From contig JAEWBT010000143.1 of NCBI GenBank assembly GCA_023391015.1, positions 1 to 51,604 of the forward strand: 51,604 bases of DNA, read 5' to 3'. Below, piece by piece: positions 24,615 through 32,058 of the stretch (position 1 is its first letter; each line of letters starts with the position of its first letter). The notes beneath the pieces were generated by a model. It was not told where the DNA came from, ran no database searches, and saw only the letters and a list, made by a program, of their open reading frames with translations. This DNA comes from Bacteroidota bacterium. Its GTDB lineage: Bacteria > Bacteroidota > Bacteroidia > Chitinophagales > Chitinophagaceae. The translations under genes were made by a program, and so were the position numbers.

Positions 24615-25457
24615 TTATTTGTCTGTCTTGATATTCCACGTTATACAATTTAAAATTCCTCCGTCATAAGCTATTTCATTACTTTCAACAGTCTGAATAT
24701 TTTGTCCTGTAAATATTGTTTCAAGTTGTCTAACTGCTAATTCGTCCTCTTTAATGTCAAAGGTCGGAATGATAACAGTATTTTCCATTTGCAAATAGTT
24801 GATATAGTCGCCATTTGCGTGGTCGTTGCTTTTGTTGTCATACACGTTATAATGAATTGTAATGTAGTCAAGTCCTGTGTTGTGAATGGCAATTTCAAAA
24901 GCTCTATAAAATTCTTCTTTCTCTTGTTTATAGTCGTTGATGATAACCGTGTTTTCGTCAACAAAACGCACCATTCCGTCCGAATGACCTGTAAAGTCGC
25001 CTGGTTGTTCGGGAACAAAATAGATTTTGTCAACCTGCAAGAGTTCGTAAAGTTCTCTGATTAATTGTTTGCGTTCAAAAGTAGGGTTGTCCTTAAAAAC
25101 TCGGCCTGTCATAATCACTTTGTTTGTCCAACGTGTTACATTTCCACCATCAATAATTATGTCTGTTTTAAAAGTTTCAATGCCAATTGCTTTGCAAATT
25201 TCGTCAACGTCCGAAATGGTTTTTAAATATTTTTTTGACTGTAAGTATGAAGGATTGTAAACAAACCGAATAAATTTGTTTAAGTCCGTTTGGATTGGCA
25301 TATAGTCAACCGCCCAAACGTCTTTTGTTTGTGGCAAGAAGTCGAACGGAATATTGCAGTCCGCTAAAACGTTTTCAAACCGTTTGTAAAAGTCTGGATA
25401 CTTAGTTGGTAAAGTGTCTGCTAAATACAGAAAGTTAGTTTGGTTGTCAGTTATCAT
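24615..25457 (-). CDS. Agmatine/peptidyl-arginine deiminase family protein
   Basis: A 280-residue guanidino-group-modifying enzyme of the PAD_porph/agmatine deiminase superfamily. Visible motifs are DVWAVDYMPIQ near residue 46, IIIDGGNVTRW, the catalytic His in GHSDGMVRFV and the catalytic Cys in GGILNCITWN near the C-terminus. The usual Arg of the WxRD substrate motif is Val here (WAVD), so the substrate may not be agmatine. The start overlaps the stop of the HNH gene by four bases (ATGA), indicating translational coupling. AT-rich; the last codons run into site S2. Confidence 0.85.
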   Translation of the reverse strand: MITDNQTNFLYLADTLPTKYPDFYKRFENVLADCNIPFDFLPQTKDVWAVDYMPIQTDLNKFIRFVYNPSYLQSKKYLKTISDVDEICKAIGIETFKTDIIIDGGNVTRWTNKVIMTGRVFKDNPTFERKQLIRELYELLQVDKIYFVPEQPGDFTGHSDGMVRFVDENTVIINDYKQEKEEFYRAFEIAIHNTGLDYITIHYNVYDNKSNDHANGDYINYLQMENTVIIPTFDIKEDELAVRQLETIFTGQNIQTVESNEIAYDGGILNCITWNIKTDK

Positions 25458-25897
25458 TTATTTTTTTCGAGAAGTTGAGTTAGGAATTTAAACCTGTTTT
25501 GGAAAAACAGTTTGTAATCTTCTCCATCAAAGACATCGCTTTTGTCGTTGTTGCAGAAGTAACAAGCCAAAACACAATTTTTTTCTGAATAAGCGTCTTT
25601 CGGTTTAATGCGGTCAACTTCAAGCCACATTCCTCTTGCTTTTCCTTGTCCAGTTAGTCCGTTTTGTGGAAATCTGTTTGAAGTCAAAAGACCGCTAACT
25701 ACAATTTCTTGTGATTGCAATTCGGTCAGTCCACAATAGTGGCAAATTTTTTCTTCGTTGTGATACCACGCTAAAAAGTTCTCAAAAGAAGTAAAGGCAT
25801 TCAAGTCTTTTTTTATTCTTGAATTGTAGTTTGCTTTTAACTGTTCAGACGTTTTTTGTCTGTATATAAATTTTGGTTTGTTGCTTTCTGTCGTCAT
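25454..25897 (-). CDS. HNH-type zinc-finger nuclease-like protein
   Basis: A 147-residue protein with two zinc-binding pairs, CHYC near residue 52 and CYFC near residue 113, around a core WLEVDRIKPKDAYSEKNC ending in FCNNDKSD, which matches the HNH beta-beta-alpha-metal layout. It could cut DNA or RNA. The first HNH His is replaced by Asp (LEVDRI), which occurs in some family members. It is translationally coupled to the deiminase that follows. No partner methylase, toxin or phage gene is nearby, so a restriction role is unsupported. Confidence 0.75.
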   Translation of the reverse strand: MTTESNKPKFIYRQKTSEQLKANYNSRIKKDLNAFTSFENFLAWYHNEEKICHYCGLTELQSQEIVVSGLLTSNRFPQNGLTGQGKARGMWLEVDRIKPKDAYSEKNCVLACYFCNNDKSDVFDGEDYKLFFQNRFKFLTQLLEKNK

Positions 25898-25935
25898 AGT
25901 TTAATGTTAGAACGGGTCGCTGTAAAATGGCAGGC

Positions 25936-26059
25936 AACGTTTCGGGGCTTTGCGATGGTGGGGCAATCGAAGCACAAATCCTCAGTTTTGCACTAAAGTT
26001 GAACCGAAGAAATACCGTTGAACTTTGCAGTTTCGCCCCACTATTGCAAAACCCTTGTT
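25936..26059 (-). repeat. attC-like site S1 (nearest the recombinase)
   Basis: The left arm AACGTTTCGGGGCTTTGC continues GATGGTGGGGC (to 25964). The right arm GCCCCACTATTGC (26035-26047) continues to GTT at 26057-26059. GCGATGGTGGGGC pairs with the right arm at 13 positions with wobble; the outer part pairs with about four extra bases on the left arm. GTTATGCACAGTGC (26057-26070) is the complement of 27197-27210 at 13 of 14 positions, which are the two ends of the first unit. Confidence 0.82.
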
Positions 26060-26079
26060 ATGCACAGTGCTTTTTGTCA

Positions 26080-27195
26080 TTATAAAGTTTCCCAATCTTT
26101 ATACTCAAACCACTGCTCTTTATTTTTCTTCACTTTTTTTATTATTCGTTTAGATGGGTCACTCCATAGTTTAGTTTTTGGGTCATAAATTCTTTGTCCG
26201 TCATTGTCAAAATAGATAATTCCTTTTTTGTCGCAGGTTTCAATAATTTTCACTTTAATTAAAAAATCTTTTTCGTTGCGTTCGGTTACAATTCCTTTAG
26301 CAATACAAATATCATCGTCATATTTATCTTCTTGTTCTTTACTTACGTATCCTTTGTTATAATTAAATTCGATTGTATCCCGAAGCTTATATTCCGAAAA
26401 CTCTTCTTGCTTTCTTTTAACTTCTTCTTTTTTAGAATTTTCCCAATAATCTTGATAGTATTTAATTTGCTCATCAAGTTTAATTTCTTTGTTATTCAAA
26501 TTTCTGTGATAGCTGTCTAAAATAATTCCTGACATATCATCTGGATGATAAATACCTAAATCATTGAAATATTTAGAAAGTCGAGAGCCTCCCCAAAGTC
26601 GCCAATTATTTCTCATCCACATTCCGAAACCTAAATGCACTTTACCTGCAAATTCTTTTTCCTCCCAATTTTTCACTTGAATTTTTGTGCTGTCATTCCA
26701 AAATGAGTTTATTTGAACAAAGCATTCTTCTAAATCTTTGGGAATATAAATACCATTAATAGTGTCTGTTGTAAATTTTATTTTGTCTTTTTCTTCCGCA
26801 TTCTTCTGTTTTAAGGAGAACTTGTTTAGTATTTCCTTATCGTTGATTTTTCCATTTTTCAGATACTGTCTTAACGAATAAAGCAAGACTTCTGAGTGAT
26901 AATCATAAATTCCTCTATTCTCTAAATACTTAGTGAGTTTTGGGTTGCCATTTTCACTACTTGTCCAGTTGAATATTGTTTTATAGTTTTTATAAGGTTC
27001 TATTTTAGCAAATGGATATACCGAATAAATGAGACTGTCTTCGTGAATAGTTTTAATCTCATTTTTCACATTGTCTGAACAATCCTTATCCAAATATTTT
27101 ACAACTTGCTTTAAATCTGTCGGAAGTCTATTTTGTCCTAATAGATTTAGAGAAGTCAGAAGTGTTAGTGTCAATATTTGTAGTATCGTTCTCAT
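26080..27195 (-). CDS. Secreted DUF6794-like protein, internally duplicated
   Basis: About 371 residues with a signal peptide (MRTILQILTLTLLTSLNLLGQ). The central region, GIYIPKDLEECFVQINSFW to WRLWGGSRLSKYFNDLGIY, matches the DUF6794-type domain of unknown function. An N-terminal segment (PKLTKYLENRGIYDYHSEV, about residue 85) looks like a diverged second copy of the same part (SRLSKYFNDLGIYHPDDMS). The C-terminal third is lysine-rich. A Met at 27207 lies in the terminal repeat, so 27195 is preferred. It is the first unit next to the recombinase. Function unknown. Confidence 0.75.
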   Translation of the reverse strand: MRTILQILTLTLLTSLNLLGQNRLPTDLKQVVKYLDKDCSDNVKNEIKTIHEDSLIYSVYPFAKIEPYKNYKTIFNWTSSENGNPKLTKYLENRGIYDYHSEVLLYSLRQYLKNGKINDKEILNKFSLKQKNAEEKDKIKFTTDTINGIYIPKDLEECFVQINSFWNDSTKIQVKNWEEKEFAGKVHLGFGMWMRNNWRLWGGSRLSKYFNDLGIYHPDDMSGIILDSYHRNLNNKEIKLDEQIKYYQDYWENSKKEEVKRKQEEFSEYKLRDTIEFNYNKGYVSKEQEDKYDDDICIAKGIVTERNEKDFLIKVKIIETCDKKGIIYFDNDGQRIYDPKTKLWSDPSKRIIKKVKKNKEQWFEYKDWETL

Positions 27196-27196
27196 A

Positions 27197-27210
27197 GCAT
27201 TGTGCATAAC
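27197..27210 (-). other. Recombination junction at the start of the first unit
   Basis: On the minus strand this reads GTTATGCACAATGC, the start of the first cassette. Its complement recurs at the far end of the same unit (26057-26070) with one mismatch, as expected if the unit was once a circle closed at an attC-like site. Confidence 0.65.
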
Positions 27211-27304
27211 TCAAAATTATGCGCCATTACCTTCTCAAAAAGCATCGCATTAATCCCTCTTACGGGGAGATATGCGCCATAAATTCAGTCTTATACAATG
27301 GCGG
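27211..27304 (-). other. Candidate attI-like leader between recombinase and array
   Basis: This 94-bp gap contains the direct repeat TATGCGCCAT at 27218-27227 and 27271-27280 (53 bp apart), which could be recombinase-binding sites. It also holds a promoter box reading into the array. It has no arm structure like S1-S5. Confidence 0.5.
27212..27219 (-). promoter_or_regulatory. -7 box TAATTTTG driving the cassette array (Pc-like)
   Basis: An exact TAnnTTTG on the minus strand, immediately before the first unit's GTTATGCAC. A TTTTTG tract lies 16 bp further upstream, somewhat short for a -33 element. Transcription would begin at or just inside the first cassette, the position of the Pc promoter in integrons. 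Confidence 0.55.
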
Positions 27305-28474
27305 TTATATCCCCAGGTCCTCAATCGGGCTTACTATTTTATGCAGGTCGCGCGTAGTGACATGAAGGTAGCGCAAGGTTGTCTTTAAGTCGTTGTGTCC
27401 CAAAATTTTCTGAATGTACACGATATCTGTGCCTTTGTCCAGCAAATGCGTCGCATAGCTGTGGCGCAGCGCGTGAAGACTTCCTTCTTTTTTTATGCCT
27501 GCCCGCCTTTTGGCCGCTGCCAGCACATTCTGTAAACTCCTGCTGCTGTAAGCACTTTTGCCGTCTTGTCCTTCGAACAGGAAAGGGCCTTTCGGCTTGT
27601 AAGCAAGGAAATATTCCCGCAAAATCCGCAAACCAGTTTGGCTTAGCGGCACTACGCGGTCCTTCTTACCTTTGGCTCCGCGCAGGGTAAGCACCATCCG
27701 GTAGCTATCTACGTCGTTTATCGTCAATGCAATGATTTCGCTAATTCGCAGACCGCTGCTATAGCCCAGCACCAGCATCGCTTTGTGCTTTGGATTTTCC
27801 ACCGCCTTTAAAATCGCCTTTATTTCTTCCGGAGAAAAAATGGCGACTACTTTCAAAGGCTTTTTAGGTCTTGGTAAGTTGTAGTAACTATAAGACGCAC
27901 CAGCAACCTGCTCCAGGTAAAATTTAATCGCGTTGATGGTTGTGTGGATGCTGCTTTCGCCCAACCCACGCTGCTGGAGCAACAACAAGTAATTTTCTAT
28001 CTCGGACTTTGAGAGCGCTTCCGGTTGGAGCGGATAAAAATGATCCAGGAATTGCTCCAGTAACTGGGCATATGCTTGTTCGGTATTGGGGCTATAACCT
28101 TTCAGGCGAATCTGCCTGCGCAGTGCAGTTATTTCCGAACGCTCCACAGAAACGCCCTGCTCCGCTGCAACCTTTTTTACAAAGCGGATCAGCAGCGACT
28201 TATTGCTTTCTATATACCAGGCATTCAAACTCCTGCTCCATACAGCACCTTCCTTTCTTACCAACTGCTGCAAGGAGGCATCTGCCGGGAAGCGCAATTT
28301 TACTACTTTTCGCTCCCGCAGCACCGCCGATTCCGGCGTAATGCCACACTGCTTCAGAAAAGACAAAATTTCTCCGCCGGTCATAAAAATCTTATTGTAC
28401 AGATAAGGCTGACTGCCAAGGTAATGCTCAGGTCCTTCAAACGCAAGGAGCTGACATTTTTCGGAAGAAAGCAT
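27305..28474 (-). CDS. Tyrosine recombinase beside the cassette array (not canonical IntI)
   Basis: A 389-residue site-specific recombinase. The N-terminal 115 residues hold the Bacteroidota integrase domain with WSRSLNAWYIESN. A SAM-like core-binding domain follows (LKGYSPNTEQAYAQLLEQF), then the catalytic domain with Arg243 in GLRISE, a Lys in GAKGKKDR, His334 and Arg337 in HALRH, His360 in LGH and nucleophile Tyr369 in TTLRYLH. The tail KIVSPIEDL resembles the end of integron integrases, but the roughly 40-residue IntI-specific insert before the HxxR box is absent: LREYFLAYKP goes straight to FLFEG. It starts 5 bp after nnrD; a Met at 28384 is an alternative start. It points into the array, in the same direction as all its genes. 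Confidence 0.9.
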   Translation of the reverse strand: MLSSEKCQLLAFEGPEHYLGSQPYLYNKIFMTGGEILSFLKQCGITPESAVLRERKVVKLRFPADASLQQLVRKEGAVWSRSLNAWYIESNKSLLIRFVKKVAAEQGVSVERSEITALRRQIRLKGYSPNTEQAYAQLLEQFLDHFYPLQPEALSKSEIENYLLLLQQRGLGESSIHTTINAIKFYLEQVAGASYSYYNLPRPKKPLKVVAIFSPEEIKAILKAVENPKHKAMLVLGYSSGLRISEIIALTINDVDSYRMVLTLRGAKGKKDRVVPLSQTGLRILREYFLAYKPKGPFLFEGQDGKSAYSSRSLQNVLAAAKRRAGIKKEGSLHALRHSYATHLLDKGTDIVYIQKILGHNDLKTTLRYLHVTTRDLHKIVSPIEDLGI

Positions 28475-28479
28475 CTTCG

Positions 28480-29355
28480 CTATCCCCCCAGCAGCTTAAA
28501 CCCTTTGCCTAGAAACCGCGCGATATCATCGGCAATGGTGCTTTCCACCCCAATCGCCTCGGCGCAGCACACGCCCGCGTAGCCATGCAGCCAAACGCCT
28601 AAAAGCGCGGCATTTTCCGGAAAATAGCCCTGTGCCAGCAACCCGGTGATAATCCCCGTGAGCACGTCGCCGCTGCCTGCCGTAGCCAAGGCCGGGGAAT
28701 CGGTTACATTGATAAAGGTTTTGCCTTCCGGCGTGCAGATGGCGGTGTGATGCCCTTTAAGCACTATAATCACGTTGTGTTTCATCGCCGACAAACGCGC
28801 TTTTTCAATGGCTTGGAGCCGGGTTTCGGTTTCGCCAAACAAGCGCCGGAACTCGCCGGGATGCGGGGTTAAGATGGAATTTTCCGGAACCAAACGCAGC
28901 CAATCCGGGTAATCCGAAAGAATATTGAGCGCGTCGGCATCCAGCACCAGGGGCGCTTTGCGGCGGGACAGCAGTCGGCGCAGGGCATCGGCGGTATCGG
29001 GTTCTTGCCCCAGCCCCGGACCAATGCCGGCAGCCGTATTTTCCGGAATCTTCCCAAACGACATAATGTGCGTCAGCCCGCTCGTCATGCACTGTGCTTC
29101 CGGCACAGCGGTCTGAAAAGCCGCATAACCCCAATCCGGCAAAATGCCCAGCACACGGCCCGCGCCGGCCCGCCCGGCAGCCCGCGCCGCCAATATCAAC
29201 GCGCCCGCCGAGCCTTTCTGCCCGCCCGCCAACACGGCCATGCCATAGGTTCCTTTGTGGCTGTCGGCGGTGCGCGGACGGTATATTTTCCGGAGCCCAT
29301 CCAGCGTCAGGATTGTTGCGCCCGGCGGCAGGGTCGTGGAAGTGTCGCTTTGCAT
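28480..29355 (-). CDS. nnrD: ADP-dependent (S)-NAD(P)H-hydrate dehydratase
   Basis: A 291-residue YjeF C-terminal/ribokinase-like repair enzyme that dehydrates damaged NAD(P)H hydrates using ADP. Motifs: HKGTYGMAVLAGGQKGSAGA near residues 33-52, GPGLG, VLDADALNIL, LTPHPGEFRRL and the phosphate-binding ATAGSGDVLTGII. The epimerase half (NnrE) found fused in many bacteria is missing here. Promoter elements are not clear between it and the divergent TonB receptor gene. It is intact, so the recombinase/array block has not disrupted it. Confidence 0.93.
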   Translation of the reverse strand: MQSDTSTTLPPGATILTLDGLRKIYRPRTADSHKGTYGMAVLAGGQKGSAGALILAARAAGRAGAGRVLGILPDWGYAAFQTAVPEAQCMTSGLTHIMSFGKIPENTAAGIGPGLGQEPDTADALRRLLSRRKAPLVLDADALNILSDYPDWLRLVPENSILTPHPGEFRRLFGETETRLQAIEKARLSAMKHNVIIVLKGHHTAICTPEGKTFINVTDSPALATAGSGDVLTGIITGLLAQGYFPENAALLGVWLHGYAGVCCAEAIGVESTIADDIARFLGKGFKLLGG

Positions 29356-29417
29356 ATCTATCTTTTAAGAACAAAAAAAGCACCGGTCCGGTTCTGAACA
29401 GACCTTTCGTCAACCCT

Positions 29418-29425
29418 TACCTTTG
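29418..29425 (+). promoter_or_regulatory. -7 box TACCTTTG for the TonB receptor gene
   Basis: An exact TAnnTTTG 41 bp upstream of the ATG at 29467. Confidence 0.6.
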
Positions 29426-29466
29426 CTTTCCCTGCCCAAAAACAAGGCCAGGAACCTTTTCCCACT

Positions 29467-31818
29467 ATGCGTCTTTTTTCACGCTTTGCACCGGTGGCAC
29501 TGCTGACCGTGGCTACTACAGCCGCCTTTGCCCAAACCGGAACCGTAAAAGGCTTTTTATACGACCGCAAAACCGGCGAACCCATTATCTACAACGTCGT
29601 GGGACTCAGCGGTACGGCTTATAACGTCCAGACCGACGTGAACGGCTTTTTCTCACTCACGGGCGTGCCCGAAGGCAGCTACACCCTGACGGCCACTTCT
29701 TTTGGCTACGACACGGCGGCAATCGCAGTAGCGGTCAAGTCCAACGATATCGTGAGCCAGAATCTGTATATCCGCCCGGCAGGCATTCAGGGCAACCAGA
29801 TTAAGGAAGTAACCGTGGGCGCACGTCGCACCGAGCAGGTCACCCAGATCCGGGTGGGCACTACGACCATCACCCCGCGCGAAATCAAGCTTTTGCCGGC
29901 CTCCGGCGGCGAACCCGATTTGGCGCAGTTCCTCCAGGTAACGCCCGGCGTGACGTTTACCGGCGACCAGGGCGGACAGCTGTACATCCGGGGTGGCTCA
30001 CCTTCTCAAACCGGTATTTTGCTGGATGGCGTTACGATCTACAACCCGTTCCACTCCATCGGTCTGTATTCGGTGTTTGAAACCGACGCCATCCGCAGCG
30101 CCGATGTGATTACCGCCGGTTTTAATGCCGATTATGGCAACCGTACTTCTGCCATTCTGGATGTGCATACCAAAGACGGCAACAAAAACCGCATCAGTGG
30201 CAAGGTGAGCGGCTCGCCCGTGATGGCCCGTGGACTCCTGGAAGGTCCGCTTTTCAAGCGCAAATCCGACGAGTCCAGCGCCGTGACGTTCCTGCTCACT
30301 GGAAAGCACAGCTATCTGGATCAAACGTCCAAATCCATTTACAGCGGCATGGGAGACGGCTTTAAAAACGGCCTGCCCTTCTCGTTTACGGATTTGTATG
30401 GAAAGATTACCCTTAGCGCCGGCAATGGATCTAAGGTGAATGTCTTTGGATTCTCGTTTGACGACAAGGCATCCTTGCTGAACCAGCAAACCGGTAACAA
30501 CATCGCCGACTTCAACTGGAAGGCGCGGGGCGGTGGCGTCACGTTTGTACTGTCGCCGGGCACTTCGTCGGCCCTGATTTCCGGAAAATTTGCCTATTCT
30601 AAATACGACGCTGACTTCGTGGAAGCCAGCCGTCCGGAATTTGCCCGTACCACCGGCATCAGTGGCTTTGAAGGCGGCATCGACTTTACGTATTTTCTTA
30701 AAAACTACAGCCAGCTGAAATATGGCATCGAAGTGAGCGGGCAACAAACCACGCTGAATTACCTCAATACCGGCGGTATCTCCACCGATTATGACCGCCG
30801 CAACACCCTGGCGTCGGTGTTTGTGATGTACCGGAAAAACTTTGGTCAGAAGTTTATCCTGGAACCCGGCGTGCGCGTGCAGTACTACAACAGCCTCAGC
30901 GTGATTTCGCCGGAGCCGCGCATTGGTATCAAATACAACGCAACGCCCAGCCTTCGCTTTAAAGCCGCCGCCGGCCGCTATACCCAGAACATTATTTCTA
31001 CCAAAAGCGACCGCGACGTCGTGAACTTCTTCAGCGGCTTTCTGCTTTCGCCCGCTGAGTCTATCAACGACCCCGATGGCAAGGAAACCAGCAACTCGCT
31101 GCTCACCGCACTGCATGGCGTGGCTGGTATTGAAGTGGATGCTTTTGGCGTGAACTTCAACCTGGAGCCGTGGTATAAGAAGTTTAGTCAGGTGGTGGAG
31201 CTGAACCGCACCAAAGTAGCCGCTTCGGATCCCAACTTCCAGGCCGGAAACGGCGAAGCGTATGGGGTGGACCTCTCGGCCCGCTACACCAAAGGTCGCG
31301 TGTACCTGTGGGGCACTGCGTCCTACCAGATGGTGAACAACACCTTCCGGGTACTGGAAAACAGCGGTGCGGCCACTTCGCAAACCTATCCAACGCCCTT
31401 CGACCGCCGCTTTAACCTGAACCTGCTGGGTGCGTACACTGCAGGCCGCAAGCGCGACTGGGAATTCTCGGCCCGCTACAACCTGGGCTCGCCGTTCCCG
31501 TTCACCCAAACGCAAGGCTTTTTTGAAAACGTAAACGCTACCGGAAATGGCATTGCTACCAACGTTCCGGCGCAAAACGGATCCCTTGGCATTATCTACG
31601 CCGATGATATCAACGGGGGCCGTCTTTCGTATTACCACCGCCTGGACCTCAATGCCAAAAAGCGGTTTACGTTCTCGCAAAATGTAAATCTGGAACTGAC
31701 CGCTGCGGTAACCAATGCCTACAACCGGAAAAATATTTTCTATGTAGACCGCGTTACCAACGAGCGCGTGTTCCAGCTGCCGTTCTTCCCCAGCATCAAC
31801 GCCACACTGAATTTCTAG
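29467..31818 (+). CDS. TonB-dependent outer-membrane receptor
   Basis: A 783-residue receptor. Order: signal peptide (MRLFSRFAPVALLTVATTAAFAQ), a carboxypeptidase-like regulatory domain (about residues 25-95, KGFLYDRKTGEPIIYN), the plug (about 110-225, with LYIRGGSPSQTGILLDGVTI) and a 22-strand-type barrel ending in FPSINATLNF with a terminal Phe. It would import a large substrate using TonB energy; no SusD partner follows, so it is not a complete Sus pair and the ligand is unknown. The downstream porin gene is separated by a strong terminator. Confidence 0.94.
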   Translation: MRLFSRFAPVALLTVATTAAFAQTGTVKGFLYDRKTGEPIIYNVVGLSGTAYNVQTDVNGFFSLTGVPEGSYTLTATSFGYDTAAIAVAVKSNDIVSQNLYIRPAGIQGNQIKEVTVGARRTEQVTQIRVGTTTITPREIKLLPASGGEPDLAQFLQVTPGVTFTGDQGGQLYIRGGSPSQTGILLDGVTIYNPFHSIGLYSVFETDAIRSADVITAGFNADYGNRTSAILDVHTKDGNKNRISGKVSGSPVMARGLLEGPLFKRKSDESSAVTFLLTGKHSYLDQTSKSIYSGMGDGFKNGLPFSFTDLYGKITLSAGNGSKVNVFGFSFDDKASLLNQQTGNNIADFNWKARGGGVTFVLSPGTSSALISGKFAYSKYDADFVEASRPEFARTTGISGFEGGIDFTYFLKNYSQLKYGIEVSGQQTTLNYLNTGGISTDYDRRNTLASVFVMYRKNFGQKFILEPGVRVQYYNSLSVISPEPRIGIKYNATPSLRFKAAAGRYTQNIISTKSDRDVVNFFSGFLLSPAESINDPDGKETSNSLLTALHGVAGIEVDAFGVNFNLEPWYKKFSQVVELNRTKVAASDPNFQAGNGEAYGVDLSARYTKGRVYLWGTASYQMVNNTFRVLENSGAATSQTYPTPFDRRFNLNLLGAYTAGRKRDWEFSARYNLGSPFPFTQTQGFFENVNATGNGIATNVPAQNGSLGIIYADDINGGRLSYYHRLDLNAKKRFTFSQNVNLELTAAVTNAYNRKNIFYVDRVTNERVFQLPFFPSINATLNF

Positions 31819-31859
31819 AAGTCCGAAAAGACCATAGATAAAAGACAAAAGAGCATTGT

Positions 31860-31890
31860 AGAGACGCGATAAATCGCGTCTCTTTTTTTG
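31860..31890 (+). terminator. Intrinsic terminator after the TonB receptor
   Basis: GAGACGCGAT (31861-31870) pairs with ATCGCGTCTC (31873-31882), followed by a run of seven or more T. The same AGAGACGCGAT-type stem is a common dispersed element in other bacteria. The remaining 31890-32058 contains two TTTCCGGAAA palindromes and no gene. Confidence 0.9.
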
Positions 31891-32058
31891 GAAGCATGTG
31901 TTTTGATTTCCGGAAATCCGGCAACCGGATTTTTCCGGAAAATACTGTGCGACAAATCCTTAGCCGGCAGGAAGGATGGCTGCTGCAGGAGTTGCTGGAG
32001 GCCCCAAAAGCAATGTTTTCAAACTCAACCCCGCGTTGGAAAAACTGGCTTCTAAAAG

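Noticed and set aside
25454..25897. Restriction endonuclease of a restriction-modification system
   Set aside because: Only an HNH-like fold is visible; no methyltransferase gene is present in the window.
27305..28474. Canonical integron integrase IntI
   Set aside because: The IntI-specific insert before HxxR is missing and the N-terminal domain is of the Bacteroidota integrase type; an integron-like but different system is more honest.
20100..28474. Prophage or conjugative transposon
   Set aside because: No phage structural, replication, mobilisation or transfer genes; only one recombinase and small cargo genes.
29998..31848. 616-codon minus-strand frame opposite the TonB receptor
   Set aside because: Shadow of a well-supported receptor gene; no domain, no promoter box.
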